Source: Actinomycetospora straminea (lineage in GTDB: Bacteria > Actinomycetota > Actinomycetes > Mycobacteriales > Pseudonocardiaceae). From it: 64,000 nt of DNA. Positions 1-7,434 of this stretch are shown piece after piece. A program made the translations under genes and the position numbers. Below the pieces are notes generated by a model. It saw nothing but the letters and a program-made list of their open reading frames with translations, was not told where the DNA came from and did not search any database. Numbering within the stretch: position 1 is the first letter of the stretch; every line of letters starts with the position of its first letter. The DNA lies in NCBI RefSeq assembly GCF_028737255.1, contig NZ_JAQZAN010000025.1:31405-95404 (forward strand), given 5' to 3'.

Positions 1-556
1 CGGCGATGCTGCCGTTGCCGATCCAGCGCTTGCGCCCGTCGAGCACCCAGTCGTCCCCGTCGCGGCGGGCCGACGTCTCGAGCGACACCGAGTCCGACCC
101 GTGCTCGGGCTCGGTCAGCCCGAAGGCGCCGACGAGCTCCAGGCGCGCCATCGCGGGCAGGAACTCCTGCTTCTGCTCCTCGGAGCCGAGCATCGCGATC
201 GACTTCATCGCCAGCCCCGACTGCACGGCGTGGAAGGTCGCGAGGCTGCCGTCGCCGCGGGCGAGCTCCATCGCGACGAGCCCGCAGGTCAGCGGATCGA
301 AGCCGGGACAGCCGTATCCGGTGATGTCGTCGCCGACGATGCCGAGGTCGGGCAACCCCTTGATGACCTCCCACGGCATCTCCGCGGCGTCCCACGCCGC
401 CGGCGCGGCCGGGCTGACGACGCGGTCGACGTAGCGGCGCACGGCCATGAAGGTGTCCCACTGCGCCTCGGTGAACCGGCGGCGCACCGAGAAGAAATCG
501 GTGCCGAGGGCCTCGGTGAGCGGTCCCTGGCTGTCCACGCTGCTGTCGGCCGTCAT
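1..556 (-). CDS. Acyl-CoA dehydrogenase, glutaryl-CoA dehydrogenase-like (N-terminal part)
   Basis: The first 185 residues of a flavin acyl-CoA dehydrogenase; the C-terminal half lies beyond the left edge. The start ATG (554-556 read backwards) gives MTADSSVDSQGPLTEALGTD. The alpha-helical N-terminal domain is followed by the conserved FAD-contact motif FGLTEPEHGSDSVSLET and by a W-I-G-N-G turn typical of the middle beta domain. The FGLTEP-HGSD form resembles glutaryl-CoA dehydrogenases and related FadE7-like enzymes, which oxidise (and may decarboxylate) short dicarboxylic acyl-CoAs. The catalytic glutamate region is not in view, so substrate class is inference. Confidence 0.85.
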   Translation of the reverse strand, partial: MTADSSVDSQGPLTEALGTDFFSVRRRFTEAQWDTFMAVRRYVDRVVSPAAPAAWDAAEMPWEVIKGLPDLGIVGDDITGYGCPGFDPLTCGLVAMELARGDGSLATFHAVQSGLAMKSIAMLGSEEQKQEFLPAMARLELVGAFGLTEPEHGSDSVSLETSARRDGDDWVLDGRKRWIGNGSIA

Positions 557-659
557 GGAGACTCCTCGCCCGGGGGCCGGGCCCTCACGCGGTCCCCGCC
601 CGGTGCTCTTCCGTTCCCCGTCACCGTGATCGCCACGCCACCCGTCGAGGAGTCCGCCG

Positions 660-1094
660 ATGTCCACCCCCACCGAGCCCGCCGAGCCCGCCGCCGTGGT
701 GCGCGCGTTCCTCGCCGACCTCGAGCGGCTCGACCTCGACGCGGCGTGCGCCCACCTCAGCCCCGACGTCGTCTACGAGAACGTGTCGCTGCCCCCGGCG
801 CGCGGGATCGGGCCGACCCGGCGCGTGCTCGAGCAGCTCACGCGCCGCGCCACCGGCTTCCGCGCCGAGAACCACCGGATCGCCGCCGACGGCCCCGTGG
901 TGCTGACCGAGCGGACCGACACCATCGAGATCGGGCGCCTGCGCACCTCGTTCTGGGTGTGCGGGACCTTCGAGGTGCACGACGGCGCCATCACGCTGTG
1001 GCGCGACTACTTCGACTGGGCCGCCGTCACCGGCGCGTTCGTCACCGGCGCGGTGCGGGCCCTGGGGTCACTGGTGCCGAGTCGACGCCCCTGA
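660..1094 (+). CDS. Limonene-1,2-epoxide hydrolase-like NTF2-fold protein
   Basis: A 144-residue single-domain protein of the SnoaL/NTF2 fold. The C-terminal half carries the hallmark of the limonene-1,2-epoxide hydrolase family: an ERTD segment (Arg and Asp of the catalytic triad) and a downstream LWRDYFD segment (second Asp), with the conserved Tyr-Glu-Asn near residue 40. Such enzymes open epoxides with water by a one-step acid-base mechanism; the mycobacterial relative Rv2740 (EphG) prefers bulky lipid or sterol epoxides. GAGGAG at 647-652 precedes the ATG at good spacing. It is divergent from the acyl-CoA dehydrogenase at 1-556, so the 103-base gap should hold both promoters. Substrate unknown. 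Confidence 0.8.
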   Translation: MSTPTEPAEPAAVVRAFLADLERLDLDAACAHLSPDVVYENVSLPPARGIGPTRRVLEQLTRRATGFRAENHRIAADGPVVLTERTDTIEIGRLRTSFWVCGTFEVHDGAITLWRDYFDWAAVTGAFVTGAVRALGSLVPSRRP

Positions 1095-1176
1095 CCGGGG
1101 CGGATGCCCCCGGCGTGCGTCCGTTCGTACTAACGTCCGCGCTCGCCAGCACGTTCAGCATCGAGCGGAGGAAGTC

Positions 1177-1356
1177 ATGGCGGGCAAGTTCGAGGTGTAC
1201 CAGGACAAGGCCGGGAAGTACCGGTTCCGGCTCAAGGCCGGCAACGGCCAGATCGTCGCCTCCGGGGAGGCCTACGAGACCAAGTCGGCGGCCCGCAAGG
1301 GCTGCGAGTCGGTCCAGAAGGCCGCCGACGGCGCCCCGATCGAGGAGACCGTCTAG
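1177..1356 (+). CDS. DUF1508 (YegP-type) small protein
   Basis: A 59-residue protein, MAGKFEVYQDKAGKYRFRLK onward, that matches one DUF1508 repeat: F-x-[VI]-Y-x-D-x-x-G-x-[YF]-R-F-R-L-K-A-x-N-G-x-[IV]-[IV]-A-x-G-E-x-Y-x-[TS]-K-x-x-x-x-x-G. YegP of E. coli holds two such repeats; one repeat is usual in Actinobacteria. The function is unknown. GGAGGAAG immediately upstream of ATG 1177 supports the start. Followed by a strong hairpin (1385-1421), so it appears monocistronic. Confidence 0.85.
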   Translation: MAGKFEVYQDKAGKYRFRLKAGNGQIVASGEAYETKSAARKGCESVQKAADGAPIEETV

Positions 1357-1384
1357 CGGTCCGCCCCCGTTCGGAGGCGCTGCA

Positions 1385-1421
1385 GGTCCGGTCGGGCCGC
1401 GGAACCCCGCCCGACCGGACC
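1385..1421 (+). terminator. Hairpin terminator after the DUF1508 gene
   Basis: Perfect 13-bp inverted repeat, GGTCCGGTCGGGC (1385-1397) and GCCCGACCGGACC (1409-1421), 11-base loop, 29 bases after the stop. No T-run follows, as is common in high-GC Actinobacteria. Confidence 0.7.
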
Positions 1422-1516
1422 CGCCACGACCCGGCCGGCCGCCGTCCTGGACGTTCAACGACGAACCTGTCGTCTCAACGCATCCAGATGCCTCGTCAGG
1501 TTCCGTCCACCCCGCC

Positions 1517-1536
1517 GGTGGGGGTATATCCCCACC
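1517..1536. promoter_or_regulatory. Palindrome upstream of the 83-residue gene
   Basis: GGTGGGGGTATATCCCCACC: 7-bp arms around GTATAT. It sits about 100 bases before the small gene at 1640 in an otherwise empty 280-base gap. The G-run/TATA/C-run layout is loosely like copper-responsive CsoR/RicR operators, but I see no metal gene next to it, so the regulator is unknown. Confidence 0.4.
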
Positions 1537-1639
1537 CCAACGTCACCCGTGTGGCCGTACGCACCGCCGCGGCCGGCACGGAACCGCGGCGACCCGTCGG
1601 ACCTCGTCCGCCGCGCCGCGGCTGCGTCAGGGGGAGTGG

Positions 1640-1891
1640 ATGGACGGACAGGCCCACGCCGGGGAGGACCGTCGCGATGGTGCCGAGTACCTCGTGGTCG
1701 TCGTCGACCCGGTGGGTCGCTTTCGCGACGCCTACGGCCCGTACGCGCTCGGCGCGGCCCACCGCGAGGCCGACCGCCGGCGCCGCGCCCTCGCCGCGGC
1801 GGGCGAGCTGACCGCCGACGTGCGGATCGCCCGGCACCACCCCGTCAGCATCCCGAGCCAGCGCGGACCGCGCCGGAGCTGGGACATCTGA
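1640..1891 (+). CDS. Small hypothetical protein (83 aa)
   Basis: Not recognised. GGGGAG directly before ATG 1640 and actinobacterial codon usage support it. The protein begins MDGQAHAGEDRRDGAEYLVV, has a hydrophobic beta-strand-like EYLVVVVDPVGRF, then an Arg/Ala-rich helix (AHREADRRRRALAAAG) and ends with an Arg/Ser tail. The layout (short strand, D-P-x-G-R turn, helix) resembles small DUF-type proteins found singly in Pseudonocardiaceae, but I cannot name a family. The stop is followed directly by the 13-bp tandem repeats at 1893. Confidence 0.55.
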   Translation: MDGQAHAGEDRRDGAEYLVVVVDPVGRFRDAYGPYALGAAHREADRRRRALAAAGELTADVRIARHHPVSIPSQRGPRRSWDI

Positions 1892-1892
1892 C

Positions 1893-1944
1893 CTCGGAGC
1901 GTCGTCTCGGAGCGTCGTCTCGGAGCGTCGTCTCAGAGCGTCGT
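1893..1944. repeat. Four 13-bp tandem repeats
   Basis: Unit CTCGGAGCGTCGT repeated at 1893, 1906, 1919 and (CTCAGAGCGTCGT) 1932. The fourth copy supplies the stop codon and last codons of the DUF1772 gene on the minus strand; the others are non-coding. Confidence 0.9.
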
Positions 1945-2385
1945 CGCCGCGACGAGGACCAGCACGAAGGACGCGACGATGAGCGCGACGCGGCCGAGGT
2001 GCAGCCGGTCCCACCGCCGGTGCTGCTCCCGCCAGTCGTCGGGGTGGTGCTCGGCGGTCCACGTCCGCGAGCGGTTGTTGATCGGCACCAGCAGGGCGAT
2101 CGACAGCACGACGCTGACGGCCAGCAGCAGGCCCGCGACGAGGGCCGTGGCGGCGGCCGGCGTGCCCCACGTGGCGGCGGCCAGGGCCGCCGTGAGGACG
2201 AGGGAGCCGACGTACCACCACGGCATGACGCGACCCAGCACGCGCCCGCCGTCCGCGCGACCGGCCAGGGACGCGCCCGCCGGGAGGCGCAACAGGATCG
2301 GGTTGAGGACGGCGGCCACCGCGAACTCGACGCCGACCATGAGGCCGATGACGGTCGCGGTGACGACCGCGAGGACGGATGTCAT
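1933..2385 (-). CDS. DUF1772 family membrane protein
   Basis: A 150-residue integral membrane protein with four predicted helices (about 5-27, 60-80, 82-103, 130-150). The N-terminal GLMVGVEFAVAAVLNPIL, the central W(Y)VGSLVL and the VPINNRSRTW loop followed by W-R-x-x-x-x-R-W-D are characteristic of DUF1772 (anthrone-oxygenase-like) proteins. Function of most members is unknown; a few act on aromatic polyketides. It is divergent from the TetR gene at 2474 and the 88-base gap holds two near-identical palindromes, so it is very probably the regulator's target, perhaps a small drug- or solvent-handling membrane protein (inference). Confidence 0.8.
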   Translation of the reverse strand: MTSVLAVVTATVIGLMVGVEFAVAAVLNPILLRLPAGASLAGRADGGRVLGRVMPWWYVGSLVLTAALAAATWGTPAAATALVAGLLLAVSVVLSIALLVPINNRSRTWTAEHHPDDWREQHRRWDRLHLGRVALIVASFVLVLVAATTL

Positions 2386-2401
2386 GGGACGACACCTCTT
2401 T

Positions 2402-2432
2402 CTAGCGTTGCTAGGTTTTCTAGCTTTGCTAG
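2402..2432. promoter_or_regulatory. Twin operator CTAGC-N3-GCTAG between DUF1772 and tetR
   Basis: Two 13-bp palindromes, CTAGCGTTGCTAG (2402-2414) and CTAGCTTTGCTAG (2420-2432), 18 bp centre to centre. They are AT-richer than the surroundings and lie between the two divergent starts, where a TetR dimer pair would block both promoters. Confidence 0.8.
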
Positions 2433-2473
2433 ACTAGGCCGCGCACGAACCTCACGGCAAGGGGAGGAGCACG

Positions 2474-3043
2474 GTGCCGGAGCAGACGACGCGGCAGCGG
2501 CGCACCGCGGAGCGCCGCCGCGACATCCTGGCCGCCGCGCGCGAGCGCGCCGATGCCGACGGCTGGTCGGCCGTGACGACCCGGCACCTCGCCGACGCCA
2601 TCGGCTACACGCAGCCGGTGCTCTACAGCCACTTCCCCGGCGGCAAGTCGGAGATCATGTCGGCGGTCGCGCTCGAGGGCTTCGTCGAGCTCGCGCGGCG
2701 GTGCCGCGCCGCGCTCGGCACCGAGCGCGGGCCACGGGCGGTCGAGGCCGTGGCCGGTGCCTACCTGGACTTCGGGCGCGAGCACCCCGCGGTCTACGAG
2801 GCGATGTTCCAGGAGCCCATCGACGCGCGGTTCGCCCGCGAGGACACCCCGCCCGAGCTGCGCGCCGGGTTCGACACCCTGGCCGAGGCCATCGGTGACG
2901 CCGACCGGGGCGCGGCGACCGAGGTGTTCTGGAGCGCCCTGCACGGCATCGGCCTGCTGGAGCGCGCCGGCCGCATGCGCCCGGGCGACCGGGCCCTACG
3001 CGTGGCCGACCTCGGGGTCCGCTTCGCCGCCGGCGCGCGGTAG
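2474..3043 (+). CDS. TetR family transcriptional regulator
   Basis: A 189-residue repressor. Residues 10-60 form the TetR helix-turn-helix: R-R-x-I-L-A-A-A-R...G-W-S-A-V-T-T-R-H-L-A-D-A-I-G-Y-T-Q-P-V-L-Y-S-H-F. The C-terminal ligand domain resembles the TetR_C WHG type (residues 80-185). GGGGAGGAG precedes GTG 2474. Its position opposite the DUF1772 gene and the twin operator at 2402-2432 suggest autoregulation and control of that gene. The ligand cannot be told from sequence. Confidence 0.9.
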   Translation: MPEQTTRQRRTAERRRDILAAARERADADGWSAVTTRHLADAIGYTQPVLYSHFPGGKSEIMSAVALEGFVELARRCRAALGTERGPRAVEAVAGAYLDFGREHPAVYEAMFQEPIDARFAREDTPPELRAGFDTLAEAIGDADRGAATEVFWSALHGIGLLERAGRMRPGDRALRVADLGVRFAAGAR

Positions 3044-3115
3044 TCGGCGCCGGGGCGGCCGGCCACGGGGACTGCCCCCCGTGACCGGCGTCGACCACGG
3101 CTCGACCTCGCCGAG

Positions 3116-3976
3116 CTACTTCACGAAGCGGCTGATGAAGTCGAGGCAGGTGCGGGCGACCTCCTCCCAGCCCGAGTCGATCGTCAAGGAGTGGCCGCGG
3201 CCGGGGATCTCGGTGAACTCGGTGGGGAAGTGCTCGTTGCGCCGCTGGGCCTCGTAGGTGGCCTCGGCGATGGCGTGGGGTGCTTGGTGGTCGAGCTCGC
3301 CGGAGACGACGAGCATGGGACCCCGGTCGTCGCGGGTCTTCTCGGCCTTCACCTCGGTGGCGGGGTTGAGGTTGGCGAAGGCCGCCTGGAAGAGAGGGAT
3401 GCCGGAGCCCGCGACGTGGAACTGCTCGTAGAGCTCGCGGGCCTCGTCCTCGGACACGGCGTTGGCGAAGCCGTACCGGAACTGGTCGAAGGTCAGCGTC
3501 ACCGCTCGGTGCCGGTTCGCCGGGTTCGCCAGCACGGGCGACGCCGCCTTGAGCGCGGCCACCGGGAGGGGCAGCACGCCGCGGGACGGCGCCGGGTCGA
3601 CCGCGCAGGTCGCGGCCGAGAGGCCTCGTCCCGCCAGGATCTGCACGAGCACCCCGCCGAAGGAGTGCCCGATCAGCGCGGGCTTGCGGTCCAACCGCTC
3701 GATGATCATCTGCTGGTAGGCGGCGACGTCGCCGACGCTCTTGCCGGCGAACACCTCGGGGTGCGCGTGGGCCTCCTCGACCGAGAGCGGGTCGTCGGGC
3801 CAGCCCGGGGTCACGGCGACGTAGCCGGCGTCCTCGAACAGCGCCGCCCACCGGTCCCAGCTGGAGTCCAGCAACCACAGGCCGTGGACGAACACCACCG
3901 GCTGCTTGCCCGACGCGTTCGCTCGCTCGATCTCCTGCTGCTCGCCCTGCGTGGGCGAGAGCGTCGTCTCCGTCAT
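3116..3976 (-). CDS. Alpha/beta hydrolase
   Basis: A 286-residue alpha/beta-hydrolase. VVFVHGLWLLDSSWDRW gives the oxyanion HG motif, GHSFGG near residue 102-107 the nucleophile elbow (Ser104), GELDHQAP the acid Asp and GRGHSLT the catalytic His. No signal peptide. It resembles cytoplasmic non-haem-haloperoxidase-like esterases of Actinobacteria. An in-frame upstream GTG exists, but AGGAGGA just before ATG 3976 decides the start. Divergent from the AraC regulator at 4140; the 163-base gap probably contains a shared control region. Substrate unknown. Confidence 0.85.
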   Translation of the reverse strand: MTETTLSPTQGEQQEIERANASGKQPVVFVHGLWLLDSSWDRWAALFEDAGYVAVTPGWPDDPLSVEEAHAHPEVFAGKSVGDVAAYQQMIIERLDRKPALIGHSFGGVLVQILAGRGLSAATCAVDPAPSRGVLPLPVAALKAASPVLANPANRHRAVTLTFDQFRYGFANAVSEDEARELYEQFHVAGSGIPLFQAAFANLNPATEVKAEKTRDDRGPMLVVSGELDHQAPHAIAEATYEAQRRNEHFPTEFTEIPGRGHSLTIDSGWEEVARTCLDFISRFVK

Positions 3977-4139
3977 GGGATTCCTCCTGCTGGTCGAACC
4001 GGGTGCGGTGGTCCGACCATGGACACGCGTGAGACCTTCGAGTGAGCTGGTTGCGCACGACGCTGTGCCATCCGTGCAGGACACGGCCCCGCAGCGTCTC
4101 GAGGCCGGGGACGCTCACCCCTCATCAGGAGTTGGTCAC

Positions 4140-5108
4140 GTGCTGTCTCTGAGCATCGAGGACGTGCCCGCCCGCGATCGCGTCGACTTCCTCTACGAGA
4201 CCATCTGGTCCAGCGTGCTGCCCGTCGAGATGACGTTCGCCCCGAACCCGGCGGACATCGATGTCCGGTTCCGTGTCGGGCAGGCCGGCCGCGTCAACGT
4301 CTCGTCGGCACGCTCCAGCGCGAACGCCCTCCACCGCACGCCGGCACTCGTGCGCCGCGACCACGAACCGCAGCTCTTCCTCGCCGTGCAGACCGCCGGG
4401 ACGACGGTCGTCGAGCAGGGCGGCAGCCGGGCCGTGCTGCGACCCGGGGACATGACGGTCTACGACAGCACCCGCCCGTACACGGTGGAGAACCGGGAAC
4501 TCACCGAGCTGCACTACGTCCGCATCCCCCGCGACGCGCTGGCCCTCCCCGATCGACGTCTGACGCCGCTGCTGGCGGTCCGGATCGGCGGGGACACCAA
4601 CCCGCTCGCGCCGGCGGTCGGCTCGTTCTTCGGCACGCTCGCCACCTCGGACGCCCTCGACCACCCCGACGCCGCTCGCCGTGTGGCGGAACCCGCCATC
4701 GAGCTGATCCGGGCCATGCTCGCGGTGCACGGCGGTGCCGACCACCAGGCGCGCGCCTCGTCGGAGGGCTCCCTCGTCCTGCGGGTGACGCAGTACGTGC
4801 GCGACCACCTCCACGAGCGGGACCTCGGCCCCCACCGCATCGCCGCTGCCCACCACATCTCCGTGCGGCACCTCTACGCCGTCCTCGCGGACGCCGGTGT
4901 CGGGAGCCTGCGGGCGATGATCCAGGAGCAACGGCTCGACGCGTGCCGCCGGGATCTCCGGGACCGGCGTCACGCCCACCAGGCGGTCGCCACGATCGGG
5001 CGTCGCTGGGGATTCGTCGACCCGTCGCACTTCGGCCGGGTCTTCCGGCAGACCTTCGGATTGACCCCGGCGGAGTGGCGTCGGGGAGCCCCGACCGACG
5101 AGCGCTGA
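4140..5108 (+). CDS. AraC family transcriptional regulator
   Basis: A 322-residue regulator. The N-terminal half is a cupin-like ligand module of the AraC_binding_2 type (VEQGGSRAVLRPGDMTVYDS around residues 95-115). The C-terminal 100 residues are two helix-turn-helices: HRIAAAHHISVRHLYAVLAD and a final W-G-F-V-D-P-S-H-F-G-R-V-F-R-Q-T-F-G block. The start is set at GTG 4140 because AGGAG (4127-4131) lies 8 bases before it; longer in-frame extensions cross the hydrolase leader. It likely controls the divergent hydrolase and itself (inference). Confidence 0.85.
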   Translation: MLSLSIEDVPARDRVDFLYETIWSSVLPVEMTFAPNPADIDVRFRVGQAGRVNVSSARSSANALHRTPALVRRDHEPQLFLAVQTAGTTVVEQGGSRAVLRPGDMTVYDSTRPYTVENRELTELHYVRIPRDALALPDRRLTPLLAVRIGGDTNPLAPAVGSFFGTLATSDALDHPDAARRVAEPAIELIRAMLAVHGGADHQARASSEGSLVLRVTQYVRDHLHERDLGPHRIAAAHHISVRHLYAVLADAGVGSLRAMIQEQRLDACRRDLRDRRHAHQAVATIGRRWGFVDPSHFGRVFRQTFGLTPAEWRRGAPTDER

Positions 5109-5149
5109 CCCGTCGTCACCCGCTCGTCCGTCGGGCGTGTCGTCAGGAA

Positions 5150-6319
5150 CTATCGCCGTAGCGTCGCGAGGGCCGCGACGAGGCGGTCGATGTCCTCGCC
5201 GGTGGTGTGGAGGTGCGGCGACAGGCGCAGCGACGAGCCACGGACGGCGGCGAAACACCCTGCGTCGCGGAGCGCGGGCACGACGTCGTCGCGGACACCG
5301 GCGGGGAGGTCCACGCCGAGCACGTGGGGCCCGCGCGGGTGGGCCACGGGCTGCAGGTCGATCCGGCCCAGACGCTCGGCGATCACGTCGGTGGTCGCGC
5401 GGAGGGCGGCGGCGATGTTGACGACGCCCCAGCTCAGGAGCTGCTCCACCGCGGCGATGGCCATCGGCGTGAGCTCGAACAGGGTGCGCTGGCCCTGGTC
5501 GAAGCGACGCGCGCCGGGCTGGTACCCGTCGCGGTACTCGGTGAGGCGGGCGAAGTCCTCGGAGCCCTCGCGCACGATCCAGTTCTCCTCGATCGGCTCC
5601 CCGTCCCGGTGCGCCGGAGCCAGCCAGAGGTAGCCACGGCCGAAGGGGCCGAGCAGCCACTTGTACCCGACGCTGACCACTGCGTCGGGCTGCAGCGCCT
5701 CCACGTCGAGCGGGACCGCACCGAGGCTCTGGCTGGCGTCGACGACCAGGCTCGCGCCCACGTCCCGCGCGCGGTCCGCGACCGCGGCGAGGTCCACCCA
5801 GGTCCCGTCGGTCCAGTGCACCTGCGGGCTGCTGATCACCGCGGTGCGCTCGTCGACGGCGTCGAGGATCGCCTCGGTCCAGGTCTGTCCGTCGGCCCGG
5901 ACCACGGTGACCACCCGTGCCTCGTGACGGGTCGCGAACCGTCGCCAGGTGTACACACCCGACGGGTACTCGTCGGCGAGGACCACGACCCGGTCGCCCG
6001 GCTCGGCGCGGAGGTTGGCCGCGACCGCGGCGAACCCGTAGCTGGTCGACGGGACGAGCGCGACGCCCTCGGCGGTGCTCCCGAGCAGCTGCCCGACCAG
6101 GCCGCGCAGGGTCTCGACGTCGGTGAACCAGTCCTGCGGCCCGATCGTCCAGGGCTGGCCTCGTCGGCTCAGTGCCCGCCGACCGGCGTCGGCCACGGCG
6201 TGCAGCACCGGAGCGAGGTTCGCCGTGTTGAAGTAGGCCACCTCGTCGGGGACGTCGAACGCGGCCCGGAGGTCCGCCACGTCGCCCAGAGGGGTCGTCG
6301 GTCCGGGGGAAGAGGGCAC
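5150..6319 (-). CDS. Class V aminotransferase (kynureninase/epimerase-like PLP enzyme)
   Basis: A fold-type I PLP enzyme of about 389 residues. VVDASQSLGAVPLDVEAL carries the Asp that holds the pyridine nitrogen; SVGYKWLLGPFGRGYLW carries the Schiff-base Lys; LVPSTSYGFAAVAANL is the phosphate-cup region. Relatives are isopenicillin-N-epimerase-like and selenocysteine-lyase-like proteins; substrate not assignable. The start is uncertain: GTG 6319 (MPSSPGPTTPLGDVADLRAA) is preferred because the further upstream in-frame sequence is proline/arginine-rich and unlike the family. Divergent from the GlxA-type regulator at 6402, a common pairing for amino-acid catabolic enzymes. Confidence 0.8.
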   Translation of the reverse strand: MPSSPGPTTPLGDVADLRAAFDVPDEVAYFNTANLAPVLHAVADAGRRALSRRGQPWTIGPQDWFTDVETLRGLVGQLLGSTAEGVALVPSTSYGFAAVAANLRAEPGDRVVVLADEYPSGVYTWRRFATRHEARVVTVVRADGQTWTEAILDAVDERTAVISSPQVHWTDGTWVDLAAVADRARDVGASLVVDASQSLGAVPLDVEALQPDAVVSVGYKWLLGPFGRGYLWLAPAHRDGEPIEENWIVREGSEDFARLTEYRDGYQPGARRFDQGQRTLFELTPMAIAAVEQLLSWGVVNIAAALRATTDVIAERLGRIDLQPVAHPRGPHVLGVDLPAGVRDDVVPALRDAGCFAAVRGSSLRLSPHLHTTGEDIDRLVAALATLRR

Positions 6320-6401
6320 CGACCGATCCCACCAGCGTGTTCGGCAGCACCGGAGTGGCAGGCCTGTCCACCTTGCCGCACTTCCTGCCACCCTGTCGGC
6401 G

Positions 6402-7376
6402 ATGGAGGACCACCTGCGGATCGAGTCGGTCGCGGTCGTCGTCGACGACGGCGTGGCACCGTTCGAGCTGGGCGTGGCGTGCGAGCTCTTCGGGCTCGAC
6501 CGCTCCGACCAGGGACTTCCGGTCTACGAGTTCGGCCTCGCCGCCGTCACCCCCGGGCCGGTGGCCACCACCGCGGGCTTCGCCGTCTCGGTCGCCGAGG
6601 GTCTGGACCGGGTCGGCAGCGCCGACCTCGTCGTGCTGCCCGCCGGCACCTGGACCGAGCGTGGACCCACCCCCGACCTGCGGGCCGTCCTGCACGCCGC
6701 ACACGACCGCGGTGCCCACATCATGGCGATCTGTCGCGGGGCGTTCGTGCTCGCCGCGACAGGTCTCCTCGACGGCCGCCGCGCGAGCACGCACTGGCGC
6801 TGGGAGGAGCAGTTCCGCCGGCTCTTCCCGCGCGTGCACCTCGACACCGACGCGCTCTACGTCGACACCGGCGCCGTGTCGACGTCGGCCGGCACCGCCG
6901 CCGGGATCGATCTCGGCCTGCACCTCCTGCGCCGCGCCCACGGCGCCGCGACCGCCGCCGAGATCGCCCGGCGCATGGTGGTCGCCCCGCACCGCAGCGG
7001 CGGCCAGGCCCAGTACATCCGCCGGCCGATGGCCGTGGGCGCCGAGGACGCCACGCTCCAGGACACGCTGCAGTGGGCGCTCGATCGGCTCCCGGCCGTG
7101 ATGACCGTCGACGAGCTCGCCGCCCACGCGAACCTCGCGCCCCGGACCTTCGCCCGCCGGTTCCACGAGACGTGTGGGACCACCCCTCACCGCTGGCTCG
7201 ACGGCCAGCGGGTCGACCGCGCACGGCAGCTGCTCGAGACCACCGACCTGACCGTCGCCGCGGTCGCCGCCCGCTCCGGCTTCGGTTCCACCGACGCGCT
7301 GCGTGCCGGTTTCGCCCGACACCTGGGCACCACACCGACCCAGTACCGCCGGAGCTTCCACGTCGGGGTCGGGTAG
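6402..7376 (+). CDS. GlxA family regulator (DJ-1/PfpI domain plus AraC HTH)
   Basis: 324 residues. Residues 8-190 form a class I glutamine-amidotransferase-like (DJ-1/PfpI) domain; the nucleophile-elbow cysteine is present (AICRGAF, about Cys111), followed by H-W at 126. Residues 215-320 form the AraC/XylS DNA-binding domain (VDELAAHANLAPRTFARRFH and SGFGSTDALRAGFARHLGTT). Family members FtrA, GlxA and GbdR sense amines or nitrogen compounds such as betaine or arginine. It faces the class V aminotransferase and probably regulates it. No Shine-Dalgarno is obvious before ATG 6402. Confidence 0.85.
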   Translation: MEDHLRIESVAVVVDDGVAPFELGVACELFGLDRSDQGLPVYEFGLAAVTPGPVATTAGFAVSVAEGLDRVGSADLVVLPAGTWTERGPTPDLRAVLHAAHDRGAHIMAICRGAFVLAATGLLDGRRASTHWRWEEQFRRLFPRVHLDTDALYVDTGAVSTSAGTAAGIDLGLHLLRRAHGAATAAEIARRMVVAPHRSGGQAQYIRRPMAVGAEDATLQDTLQWALDRLPAVMTVDELAAHANLAPRTFARRFHETCGTTPHRWLDGQRVDRARQLLETTDLTVAAVAARSGFGSTDALRAGFARHLGTTPTQYRRSFHVGVG

Positions 7377-7434
7377 CCGCTCCCGGCCGGTCGGCGTCCC
7401 CGGCGAGGAGGTCGCCGAGGACACCGACCGCGGG

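Noticed and set aside
4125..7424. 1099-codon minus-strand frame
   Set aside because: Antisense to the AraC and GlxA regulators and out of frame with the aminotransferase.
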